A DNA stretch of 64,000 bases from Robiginitomaculum sp. (GTDB lineage: Bacteria; Pseudomonadota; Alphaproteobacteria; Caulobacterales; Maricaulaceae): assembly GCA_015485335.1 (NCBI GenBank), contig WFTT01000118.1:1-64000 (forward strand), given 5' to 3'. Below the pieces are notes generated by a model. That model saw only the letters and a list, made by a program, of their open reading frames with translations, made no database searches and was not told the origin of the DNA. The number at the start of each line of letters is the position of its first letter. The first letter of the stretch is position 1. The position numbers and the translations under genes were made by a program. Below, in pieces: positions 43,285 through 51,450 of the stretch.

Positions 43285-44121
43285 ATGACTATCAGCGTTC
43301 ACACCAATACGGCAGCCTTGGCAGCTCTTCAGCAACTGAACAAAACCAATGGCGCTTTGGACGATGTCCAAAGCCGCATCAATACGGGATTGAAGGTAGC
43401 GGGAGCCAAGGACAATGCGGCTATTTTTGCGGTGGCGCAGAGTTTACGCTCTGACATAGGTGCCTATGACGCGGTGGGTACATCGCTGGACCGGGCGGCT
43501 TCCATTGGCAATGTGGCCCTGGCCGCCGGAGAGGCCATCTCCAATTTGTTGATTGAATTGCGGGCCAAGGCAACGGCGGCCACGGAAACCTCTATTGATA
43601 CGTTTACGCGTAAGGCTTTTGATGCTGATTTTAAGGCCATTCTTTCACAGATTTCGACCATTCTGGCCAATGCCGCTTTTGATGGGGCCAATATTCTTGA
43701 CAGTTCCAATTCACCTGGCATTGGCTTTCTGGCCGATGCAGACGGTACCCGTACATTGACCCTGAAAACCCAGAACATGTCCTTTGGCGGTTCGATCATC
43801 ACTTTGGCGTCTACGGCCAGTCTGGGCACGGTAACGCTCGCCAAGGCGGCGGTTACGGCGGTAAAAACATCGCTGGACAACGTCAACCAGGCGCTGGCCA
43901 ATCTTGGCTCGGACGTTCGAAAGATCGAGGCACACAGTGTCTTTGTCAGCAAACTGACTGATGCCCTGAATGTGGGGGTCGGCAATCTGGTAGACGCGGA
44001 CCTGGCGGTGGAAAGTGCCAAGCTGCAATCCTTGCAGGTGCAACAACAACTAGGAGTACAGGCTCTTGGCATCGCCAATTCTAGGCCACAGGCAATTCTA
44101 TCGCTATTCCAGGGCCGATAA
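43285..44121 (+). CDS. Flagellin (copy 3, divergent)
   Basis: A 278-residue flagellin with the same D0/D1 plan (MTISVHTNTAALAALQQLNK; ISSTG replaced by INTGLKVAGAKDNAAIFAVA; end GVQALGIANSRPQAILSLFQ) but clearly more distant from copies 1 and 2, which are near twins. Its leader also differs (GGAG before the ATG, no cagaatggaa motif), so translational control by FlbT may differ. It could occupy a distinct part of the filament, as the several flagellins of Caulobacter do. Confidence 0.97.
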   Translation: MTISVHTNTAALAALQQLNKTNGALDDVQSRINTGLKVAGAKDNAAIFAVAQSLRSDIGAYDAVGTSLDRAASIGNVALAAGEAISNLLIELRAKATAATETSIDTFTRKAFDADFKAILSQISTILANAAFDGANILDSSNSPGIGFLADADGTRTLTLKTQNMSFGGSIITLASTASLGTVTLAKAAVTAVKTSLDNVNQALANLGSDVRKIEAHSVFVSKLTDALNVGVGNLVDADLAVESAKLQSLQVQQQLGVQALGIANSRPQAILSLFQGR

Positions 44122-44197
44122 GTCCGCGGCCTAGGCCAACGGTTTTCCTTTTTAGCAGGTTTGTCCTAAACTCTTCTGGTCTGGAAGAGGGAAGCAT

Positions 44198-44794
44198 ATG
44201 CGCATTGTCATCATTATGGGGCTGCTGGTCCTGGTCGGGTTTGTGATTGTGGCGGTGGGGTATAGCGCCGAACAGGCAGCGTTGCGCGCCGAGGCCATTG
44301 AGGCACGGGCCGCCAGTCAGACTTTTGCCAAAACTCTTAAAGGCCAATTGATGGCTGCCATGAAGGCTGAGGGGCCAGTTGGGGCGATCTCCGTATGCCA
44401 ACAGATTGCTCCGGTAATCGCGGCCCAATATTCAACCGACGGCCTGCATATTGGTCGTACCGCGTTAAAACTGCGCAATCCGGCCAACGCCCCGGATGCA
44501 TGGGAACGTGAAACCCTGTTGGGCTTTCAGGCCGCCATGGAAAAGGGGGTGGCACCGGCAGAGCTGGAACGCTTTGCATTTTTCCCAAATAAAAATGGTG
44601 GCAAGACATTTCGTTATATGAAGGGCATCCCTGTGGGACAGCCGTGTCTGGCCTGTCATGGCAGCAATCTGGCGCCCGCGGTACAGAACGCCCTTGATGA
44701 ACACTATCCCGAGGATCAGGCCACAGGATTTGCGCTGGGGGATCTGCGTGGAGCCTTTACGGTCAGCAAGGAAATAACTGCGTCTAGCCGTTAA
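44198..44794 (+). CDS. Tll0287-like (DUF3365) haem-binding protein
   Basis: A 198-residue protein anchored by an N-terminal helix (VIIMGLLVLVGFVIVAVGYS) with a periplasmic domain of the Tll0287-like type. The haem c motif C150-x2-C153-H154 is in GQPCLACHGSN, and SVCQQIAPVIAAQYS and FRYMKGIPV match the family. Such domains sense redox state or gases when attached to signalling modules, but here the protein stands alone. It lies inside the flagellin/sugar island and converges on pseB with an 11-bp overlap of the coding ends. Confidence 0.86.
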   Translation: MRIVIIMGLLVLVGFVIVAVGYSAEQAALRAEAIEARAASQTFAKTLKGQLMAAMKAEGPVGAISVCQQIAPVIAAQYSTDGLHIGRTALKLRNPANAPDAWERETLLGFQAAMEKGVAPAELERFAFFPNKNGGKTFRYMKGIPVGQPCLACHGSNLAPAVQNALDEHYPEDQATGFALGDLRGAFTVSKEITASSR

Positions 44795-45860
44795 AGGTTT
44801 CTTCTAGCAACATTTGCAGGCCATGGGCATCCAGATGTTCCGGATTTGAATCCGAGACATAGGAGAAATCAGCGGCTACGGCCTTGGCATTGCAATCCAG
44901 ATAATGCTGGCGCTGGCTGTTATCGTGGCTGGGCAGAATGACAAAGCGATCATCCAGTTCCAGTGTGGAATGAGCATCATCCAGCGGCACCATGGTTTCA
45001 TGCAGTTTTTCACCTGGCCTGATGCCAATAATGCGTTGTGGCATGCCCGGGGCCAGCGAATTGGCCATTTCCACCGTGCTCATGGATGGAATTTTGGGAA
45101 CAAAGGTTTCCCCGCCGCGCGCCATGGCGAGCGAGGACAGTACAAAATCCACCGCCTGGGGCAAGGTAATCCAGAACCTGGTCATGCGTGGATCGGTGAT
45201 GGGCAATTCCTTGGCCCCTTCGGCGATCAGTTTTTTGAAAAATGGTGCAACCGAGCCGCGCGATCCGACCACATTGCCATAGCGCACAATGGAAAAGACT
45301 GGACCGTCCGAGCCCCCCATGGCGCTGGCGGCGGCAAAAATCTTGTCCGATGCCAGTTTTGAGGCGCCATAAAGATTGATCGGGTTGGCGGCCTTATCGG
45401 TGGACAGGGCACAGACTTTGCCAACCCCGGCAGAAATGGCGGCGCGCACCACATTTTCGGCCCCCATAACATTGGTTTTGATGCATTCAAACGGGTTGTA
45501 TTCGGCAATGGGGACATGCTTCAGGGCGGCGGCATGAACCACTACATCGACACCACGCATGGCCTGCTCCAGGCGCGACTGATCACGAATATCGCCAATG
45601 AAATAGCGCATGAAGGTATGCTCAGCGGGGTTAAACCGTTGAGCCATTTCATATTGTTTCAGCTCGTCGCGGGAAAAGATGATCAGTTTGGCTGGCTTGT
45701 ATTCATCAATAATGGTCTGGGTCAGGCGCTTGCCAAACGAGCCAGTGCCACCGGTGATCATGACAATCTTGCCATCCAGATTAATACGCGGCTCGCGAAA
45801 ACTGCGGTGCACCGCGGCCAGTCGAGCCGGCGGGTTTTGTTTTGCTGCGGTTTGCGCCAT
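44784..45860 (-). CDS. pseB: UDP-GlcNAc 4,6-dehydratase (inverting), PseB/FlmA-like
   Basis: First enzyme of pseudaminic acid synthesis: it removes water from UDP-GlcNAc and inverts C5. A 358-residue SDR-fold protein with the nucleotide motif GGTGSFG (37-43) and catalytic D155-K156 and Y164 (LSTDKAANPINLYGASK), the same D-K-Y set as characterised PseB. The C-terminal half includes IGIRPGEKLHETMVP, typical for these dehydratases. Start MAQTAAKQ has GGGAAG upstream. Divergent from the rest of the sugar genes, with 84 bp between. Confidence 0.94.
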   Translation of the reverse strand: MAQTAAKQNPPARLAAVHRSFREPRINLDGKIVMITGGTGSFGKRLTQTIIDEYKPAKLIIFSRDELKQYEMAQRFNPAEHTFMRYFIGDIRDQSRLEQAMRGVDVVVHAAALKHVPIAEYNPFECIKTNVMGAENVVRAAISAGVGKVCALSTDKAANPINLYGASKLASDKIFAAASAMGGSDGPVFSIVRYGNVVGSRGSVAPFFKKLIAEGAKELPITDPRMTRFWITLPQAVDFVLSSLAMARGGETFVPKIPSMSTVEMANSLAPGMPQRIIGIRPGEKLHETMVPLDDAHSTLELDDRFVILPSHDNSQRQHYLDCNAKAVAADFSYVSDSNPEHLDAHGLQMLLEETFNG

Positions 45861-45944
45861 GGCGATTCTTCCCATTCTGAACAAAACACAGCTTCGCCAT
45901 TTATGGTTAACCAGACGTTAGCCGCCGGTGCAGATAATGTATTT

Positions 45945-46730
45945 ATGACTTGTGTTGTAATTGTTCAGGCGCGCTTGGGCTCGTCCCGATTGCCCGGCAA
46001 AATCCTAGAGGAAATTGCCGGCAAATCTGCGCTTTTGTGGTGTCTGGACCGCCTGGCGCGTGTGTCCGGTGTGGACAAGGTTGTCTGTGCGGTACCCGAA
46101 GGGGAGGCAGACGATCCGGTAGCGGCGGCGGCCCGGGCCGCAGGCTATGGGGTGTCGCGCGGATCCGAACATGATGTGCTGGCCCGTTATGCCAAGGCGG
46201 CGCGCGAGGCCGAGGCCACTACGGTAATGCGCGCGACCTCGGATTGTCCGTTTATAGACCCGGTGATTTGTGGCCAGGTTCTGGAATTGCTGGGCTCGGC
46301 AGATGTGGATTATGCGTGCAATAATATGCCGCCGCGTTTTCCCCATGGGCTGGATTGCGATGCCTTTCCAGCGGCACTTCTTTATGAGGCAGAAAAATGT
46401 GCCCATGATCCTTATGAGCGCGAACACGTAACTCCGTGGTTGCGTCGTCATCGCCGTCTCAGCAAGGCTTGTCTGCGAGGTCCGGGCGGTGGGTTGGAAC
46501 GCCTGCGCTGGACATTGGATCATGGGGCTGATCTGGAATTTTTTAGGGCCTGCGCCAAGGCTTTTGGCGAGGGTGCCGAATTTGCCAGCGCCGCCGAGCT
46601 TGCCGCCTTGTGTTTGCGCCGCCCGGATCTGGTGGCGATCAATGCCGATGTTGTTGACGAGGCACGCCTGCGGGATGAAACTCGCGCGCCTTTGCAAACT
46701 GCGCCCATGGCGCTTGATTATGCCGCATAA
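45945..46730 (+). CDS. SpsF-like cytidylyltransferase (PseF/NeuA role)
   Basis: A 261-residue nucleotidyltransferase of the CMP-sugar (SpsF/KdsB) type, which would activate a nonulosonic acid as CMP-sugar. The N-terminus CVVIVQARLGSSRLPGKIL is the nucleotide-binding signature; ATSDCPFIDPVI and the following HGLDCDAFP contain the metal-binding acidic residues. ATG 45945 is preferred; ATG 45903 is possible, and the longer frame would run into pseB. First gene of a five-gene plus-strand run with overlapping stops. Confidence 0.85.
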   Translation: MTCVVIVQARLGSSRLPGKILEEIAGKSALLWCLDRLARVSGVDKVVCAVPEGEADDPVAAAARAAGYGVSRGSEHDVLARYAKAAREAEATTVMRATSDCPFIDPVICGQVLELLGSADVDYACNNMPPRFPHGLDCDAFPAALLYEAEKCAHDPYEREHVTPWLRRHRRLSKACLRGPGGGLERLRWTLDHGADLEFFRACAKAFGEGAEFASAAELAALCLRRPDLVAINADVVDEARLRDETRAPLQTAPMALDYAA

Positions 46731-46745
46731 AGGGCAGGAGACGTT

Positions 46746-47606
46746 ATGCGGATCCTGATCCTGGGAGGGACCGGCCTGTTGGGCCGGGTGTTATGCGCCG
46801 AAGCAAAACGGCGTGGCCATGTACCGCACAGTGCCGCGCGTACCGATGCCGATTATACGCTGGATCTTGGGGACGACGGCGCACTGGAAGCTTTGCTGGA
46901 AATGGCCAATCCGGATATGGTGATCAATGCGGCTGCCCTGGTTGATCTGGCCGCGTGCGAGGCCGACCCGGTACGCGCCGATCATATCAATGCACGCCCG
47001 GCACGGATTCTGGCTGATTGGAGCCACCAGACGACCAGGCCTTTTGTGCACATTTCCACTGATCATTTTTTTGATGGAGATGGGGATGCCAAACATGACG
47101 AACAGGCGGCGGTGGTTTTGTGCAATGCCTATGCGCGCAGCAAATATGCCGCCGAGCAACACGCGTCGGCCGCATCTTTGGCCCTTGTCGTACGTACGTC
47201 CATCGCCGGGTTTCACCCTGATGGGCGCGGGTTTGCCAATTGGGCACTAAACGCCCTAAAGAAGCACGAGCCAATGACCTTGTTTGAGGATTTTTATGGC
47301 TCGGTCATAGATACGGCCACATTTTCGGCGGCGCTGTTCGATCTGATTACGCAAAACCAAACGGGTCTGATCAATTTGGCTAGCCGCGATGTCTCTTCCA
47401 AAAAAGATTTTATTCTGGAACTGGCCAAGGCAGCAGGTTTGACGGGGCAGGGGGCCAAAAGTGGCTCGGTCAGGGAGCTGGCTCCGCGCCGGGCACGCTC
47501 ATTGGGGCTGGACGTGAAACGGGCAGAACAAAAGCTGGGTTATGATCTGCCGGGACGGGCCGAAGTGTGCCAAACCCTCGTTTCGCAATGGAGAGCACAA
47601 GTATGA
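46746..47606 (+). CDS. RmlD-like NAD(P)-dependent sugar reductase
   Basis: A 286-residue extended SDR protein of the RmlD substrate-binding family, which reduces 4-keto-sugar nucleotides. Motif GGTGLLG (residues 7-13), active-site Y-x3-K in NAYARSKYAAEQ, and HISTDHFFDGDGDAKHDE (cf. RmlD STDYVFDG). Its place between the cytidylyltransferase and NeuB-like genes suggests it acts in the same sugar pathway. An RmlD-like enzyme is not part of the standard pseudaminic or legionaminic pathway. The stop overlaps the neuB start as ATGA. Confidence 0.87.
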   Translation: MRILILGGTGLLGRVLCAEAKRRGHVPHSAARTDADYTLDLGDDGALEALLEMANPDMVINAAALVDLAACEADPVRADHINARPARILADWSHQTTRPFVHISTDHFFDGDGDAKHDEQAAVVLCNAYARSKYAAEQHASAASLALVVRTSIAGFHPDGRGFANWALNALKKHEPMTLFEDFYGSVIDTATFSAALFDLITQNQTGLINLASRDVSSKKDFILELAKAAGLTGQGAKSGSVRELAPRRARSLGLDVKRAEQKLGYDLPGRAEVCQTLVSQWRAQV

Positions 47607-48679
47607 AATGGAATTCGCAAATCCGCATTGGGGATCGGGTGATTGCGCCGGACCAGCCCACCTATTTTATTGCTGATATTGCCTCTTCCCATGATGGAGA
47701 GCTTACCCGTGCGGTCGAACTTATTCATCTGGCGGCCAAAGCCGGGGCCGACTGTGCCAAGTTTCAGCACTTTTTGGCCAAAGACATTGTCTCTGACGAA
47801 GGCTTTAAAAGGCTGGGTGGTCAAAGCGCCCATCAGGCCGCCTGGAAGCAATCGGTTTACGAAGTGTTCGAGCAGTGCCAGACCCCGCGGGACTGGACCA
47901 ACACATTGGTGGCTGCCTGTGCCGAGGCCGGCATAGATTATATGACCACACCCTATGATGTGGCGGCGCTGGAGCTGATGGATCCGGTGGTACAGGCCTA
48001 TAAAATCGGCTCGGGCGATATGGGCTGGCCACAATTCATTGGCCAGGTAGCGGAGCGGGGCAAGCCGGTGTTTCTGGCCACCGGGGCCAGCACCATGGAA
48101 GATGTGGAACGCGCCGTGTCGGCGGTGCTGGCACACACACCCGATCTGTGTCTGATGCAATGCAATACCAATTATACCGGTGCGTTGGAAAACTTTGGCT
48201 ATATCAACCTGAATGTGTTGCGTGATTTTGCGCAAAAATATCCGGGGCTGGTGCTGGGCCTGTCGGACCATACCCCCGGTCATGCCACGGTTTTGGGGGC
48301 CATTGCGCTGGGCGCGCGAGCGGTGGAAAAGCACTTTACCGACGACAATAACCGCGAAGGCCCGGACCATGGCTTTTCCATGAACCCGCAAAGCTGGCGC
48401 GAAATGGTGGACCGTTCGCGCGAGCTGGAACTGGCGCTGGGCGATGGTATCAAACGGGTCGAGGGAAATGAGCAAGAGGCCAGCATAGTACAGCGCCGCT
48501 GTCTGCGGGCGCGCACTGATCTGCCGGCGGGCCATGTCTTGTGTGCATCTGATTTAAAGGCCTTGCGTCCGCGCCCCAAAGGATCGGTAGAGCCATTTGA
48601 GGAAGACAAGGTTGTTGGCCGTACCCTGGGCAAGGCACTGGCCAAGGGCGATGCCCTTAGCTGGGATATGTTTTCATGA
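47603..48679 (+). CDS. NeuB/PseI-like nonulosonic acid synthase
   Basis: A 358-residue synthase that condenses phosphoenolpyruvate with a six-carbon amino sugar into a nine-carbon acid. The TIM barrel (residues 1-280) has YFIADIASSHDGELTRAVEL, ADCAKFQHF, MTTPYDVAALELM, KIGSGDMGWPQFI and SDHTPGHATVLGAIALGA; the C-terminal SAF (antifreeze-like) domain is at about 290-358 (RRCLRARTDLPAGHVLCASD). Which isomer (pseudaminic, legionaminic or other) cannot be told. Overlaps both neighbours by 4 bp. Confidence 0.92.
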   Translation: MKWNSQIRIGDRVIAPDQPTYFIADIASSHDGELTRAVELIHLAAKAGADCAKFQHFLAKDIVSDEGFKRLGGQSAHQAAWKQSVYEVFEQCQTPRDWTNTLVAACAEAGIDYMTTPYDVAALELMDPVVQAYKIGSGDMGWPQFIGQVAERGKPVFLATGASTMEDVERAVSAVLAHTPDLCLMQCNTNYTGALENFGYINLNVLRDFAQKYPGLVLGLSDHTPGHATVLGAIALGARAVEKHFTDDNNREGPDHGFSMNPQSWREMVDRSRELELALGDGIKRVEGNEQEASIVQRRCLRARTDLPAGHVLCASDLKALRPRPKGSVEPFEEDKVVGRTLGKALAKGDALSWDMFS

Positions 48680-49245
48680 GTGTGCCGGTGCTCAATGGCG
48701 ACCAGGTGGTTTTGCGACCGATCACGCCGGATGATCTAGAGCCGTTACGCCAATGGCGGAACCGCCCCGATTATCGCCAGTATTTTCGCGAATATCGCGA
48801 TATTACGCCGGCCATGCAGCAAGGCTGGTATGAAAATGTCGTGCTGGCGGACGCGCACGTACATATGTTTGCCATCACCACGGCCAATGATGGAAAGCTG
48901 ATGGGGGCATGTGGTCTTTGCTATATCGACCGACGAAATGAGAGCGCAGATTTTTCCATCTATCTGGGGGCCGATGATCTTTATATTGACGAGGTTTACG
49001 CGCCGGATGCGGGGAAATTACTATTGAAATACGGCTTTGAAACCCTTGGCCTGCATCGCATCTGGGCCGAGATCTATGAAGTCGACAGTGCCAAGCAAAA
49101 CCTGCTGCCTGGCCTGGGCTTTACCCTGGATGGCCGTCATCGCGAAGCCCATAAAATGGAAGATGGGCGCTTCGTAGATTGCCTGTTTTATGGCATGTTG
49201 CGAGATGAATTTCAGAGCCTTCATCCTGAGCTTGTCGAAGGATGA
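48676..49245 (+). CDS. GNAT N-acetyltransferase, PseH/FlmH-like
   Basis: A 189-residue GNAT-fold acetyltransferase. In the Pse pathway PseH acetylates the 4-amino group of UDP-4-amino-4,6-dideoxy-AltNAc; this one has the opening VLRPITPDDLEPLRQWRN and the acetyl-CoA region GAGKLLLKYGFETLGLHRIW read here as DAGKLLLKYGFETLGLHRI. ATGA overlap with the synthase gene. The last residues (SLHPELVEG) are encoded by a REP-like palindrome, so the natural C-terminus may have been extended. Confidence 0.85.
   Translation: MSVPVLNGDQVVLRPITPDDLEPLRQWRNRPDYRQYFREYRDITPAMQQGWYENVVLADAHVHMFAITTANDGKLMGACGLCYIDRRNESADFSIYLGADDLYIDEVYAPDAGKLLLKYGFETLGLHRIWAEIYEVDSAKQNLLPGLGFTLDGRHREAHKMEDGRFVDCLFYGMLRDEFQSLHPELVEG
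49221..49245. repeat. REP-like palindrome inside the end of a gene
   Basis: tcatcct and aggatga form a 7-bp stem around gagcttgtcga. The same wording (tcatcctgag...cgaagg) occurs in the REP cluster near 36,543-36,593. The stop codon of the acetyltransferase lies in its right arm. Confidence 0.75.
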
Positions 49246-49263
49246 GCAGGACCAATGCCAGCC

Positions 49264-51165
49264 TTATTCCATCACGGGCAATTCGATATAGGAGGCCTGC
49301 CCTGCCGTGTGATAGATGCGGTTCTTGGCCACTACTCCCTTGCTTTCATTGTAGTTATCGCCGCCGGTATTGAGGTTGCGTACAAATTTGGGAAAGTTGG
49401 ACGAGGTTACTTCAACCCGAATGCGGTGGCCCTTGTCAAAAACAATGCTGGTGGTCATGGGCGAGAAGTCCAGCTTGTAAACCCCACCATCTTTCATGAA
49501 AACTTCCTTGTCGAAACCATCGCGGTAACGGGTCCGCAAAATGGTGTCATCGATAATATAAGCCGTGCCGTCCGGGGTTACATCCACCAGTTTGACGGCA
49601 AAATCGGTGTCTTTGACATTGGAAGAAACATAAAGCACCGCATCAACAAAGCCGGTCACTTCCATGGGGCTTTCCAGCGGGTCGCTGGTATAGACCAGCA
49701 CATCATTGCGGGCCTCGATCGAGCGCTGGTCAAACGCGCCGGGGATGACCAGCCCCCCATTACAACAATCTCCGCCGCCTATGGTAGCCACCGGGTTCAT
49801 GGGATTATAGGTGAAGTCATCGGCCGGTTCTTTGGTATCTGGTTTTTGCCCACTTAGGCCACCATCGCCATACAGGCTGTTGGCACGACCACCACTATGC
49901 AAATAAAGGCGTTTCATGGTGACGTTTTTGGGTGGCCATTGTTTGGCGCTTTTCCATTTGTTCTCGCCCATGGCAAAATAGCGCACAGGGGGTGTTTTTT
50001 TGGCAAATGCCTTTTTGTCACCCTTTAGCCAATGGTCAAACCAGCCAAAGATCTCCCCCATGGTGTCGAAACTGGTGTCGCCCATGTCCCGCTCCCCAAC
50101 CTTGGTATCCGGTCCCAGCCGCAAAAAACCACAATGGGTAACCGGCGCAATCACCGTGTATTGGTTTTCGCGTACCGATTTATCGGCCCCAGCTTTGCGG
50201 GCATGGTTGAATAATGCCAGATTGGGGCCGATGGAGACATCATACCAGGAATTGAACCACAAGGCCGGCACGCCCCATGACTCGTTATCGTGATAAAGGC
50301 CGCCCTTGAACCAGCCCTCGTCATTGGGTTTGCGGGCGATAAAGGATTCAAAGGTGGCCGGAGGCTCGCCCAGTGACGAGAGCAATTCATTGACCGGCAG
50401 GTCAAAGATATGACGCTTCCAGTCCACTTTGGGCTTGTGGGCGGCCAGATCATTATATTCGCCAATACGGGCACGTGTTTTCTGATCCAGACCAGATGGA
50501 ATCTGGGCGCGCAAGGGATTGTCTACATTATAAAGCCAGACAAAAAACAAGGTACGCGGCACGCCGCCGGTATACCAGTTTCCCTGTTCCTGAAAATCAC
50601 CGACGCGGCCAATGCCTGCCCCCGATGCCATGGGAACCATGGCGGCATGGGCGGGATGGTCCATGGCGGCCAGCGCCAATTGCCATTCTGCCGATGAGGA
50701 ACAGCCCAGCGTGCCTACCTTGCCATTTGACCATTGCTGATCGGCAATCCAGCTCAGGCTGTCATAGCCATCAGTGCGCGGGTGGCCCAGTATCTCGAAC
50801 TTGCCTTCGGAAAAATATCGGCCCCGCTCATCCTGCAGCACAAAGGCATAGCCGCGACTGAGGGCTTCGACGGCAAACCGCAGGCGTGTACCAGACATTT
50901 TATTAAAATTATAAGGGGTGCGCCAGAATATGGTTGGTGTGTTCTGATCATGCTCCTTGGGCAGATAGACATTGGTTGCCAGGCCGGTTTTGTCGCGCAT
51001 AGGCACCAGCACCTTTTTCTTGATCGTTGCCAGACGCGCCAACTCCTCTCGCAAGGCTTCATCGCTCCATTTGTCATAATCCTGCGATTGTGCAGGCAGG
51101 GCAAAAGCGACCATAAATGTGATGGCAATTGTGAGTGCGGTTATCAAAGTTGTATGACGTTGCAT
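49264..51165 (-). CDS. CocE/NonD family (S15-type) hydrolase, exported
   Basis: A 633-residue protein with signal peptide (TLITALTIAITFMVAFALPA) and the two-domain plan of CocE/X-Pro dipeptidyl-peptidase hydrolases: alpha/beta-hydrolase (residues about 45-370) with nucleophile S156 in GTLGCSSSAEWQ, and a C-terminal jelly-roll domain (about 420-633: VTGFVDAVLYVSSNVKDTDF, GHRIRVEVTSSNFPKF). Members cleave acyl esters, cocaine, cephalosporin esters or peptides; substrate here is unknown. Two adjacent ATGs are possible; GGAGGGG lies 4 nt before the second (51165). It is convergent with the sugar genes and does not look linked to them. Confidence 0.88.
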   Translation of the reverse strand: MQRHTTLITALTIAITFMVAFALPAQSQDYDKWSDEALREELARLATIKKKVLVPMRDKTGLATNVYLPKEHDQNTPTIFWRTPYNFNKMSGTRLRFAVEALSRGYAFVLQDERGRYFSEGKFEILGHPRTDGYDSLSWIADQQWSNGKVGTLGCSSSAEWQLALAAMDHPAHAAMVPMASGAGIGRVGDFQEQGNWYTGGVPRTLFFVWLYNVDNPLRAQIPSGLDQKTRARIGEYNDLAAHKPKVDWKRHIFDLPVNELLSSLGEPPATFESFIARKPNDEGWFKGGLYHDNESWGVPALWFNSWYDVSIGPNLALFNHARKAGADKSVRENQYTVIAPVTHCGFLRLGPDTKVGERDMGDTSFDTMGEIFGWFDHWLKGDKKAFAKKTPPVRYFAMGENKWKSAKQWPPKNVTMKRLYLHSGGRANSLYGDGGLSGQKPDTKEPADDFTYNPMNPVATIGGGDCCNGGLVIPGAFDQRSIEARNDVLVYTSDPLESPMEVTGFVDAVLYVSSNVKDTDFAVKLVDVTPDGTAYIIDDTILRTRYRDGFDKEVFMKDGGVYKLDFSPMTTSIVFDKGHRIRVEVTSSNFPKFVRNLNTGGDNYNESKGVVAKNRIYHTAGQASYIELPVME

Positions 51166-51450
51166 CATTCCCCTCCCAAGGTCATGGAATATCAACGACC
51201 CGGACGATCACTAAGTCAAGGGTTTGAATAAAGCCTGATGTCCATGTGGTACCGTAATCACCGGTCAAAATGATGTGGATTACCGGTGCGGGAGGCAGGG
51301 GTATTTAAGCTTTGGGAGTGGGATTCGCATGGGCGTTCTGCCTGCCCAGGATAAATGGTACACAATGGCATTATTTGAAACAGATATGGCCTTGTAATTT
51401 AATCCTTCTTGCACGTTTTCGCGGCATTCTGGCTCTAAGGAGTGCATGTT

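Noticed and set aside
45516..45944. Longer version of the SpsF-like protein
   Set aside because: The extension lies opposite pseB coding sequence, and the nucleotide-binding signature starts only two residues after ATG 45945.
47540..48535. Antisense frame of 331 codons opposite the NeuB-like gene
   Set aside because: Composition and lack of homology-like motifs mark it as a shadow of the synthase gene.
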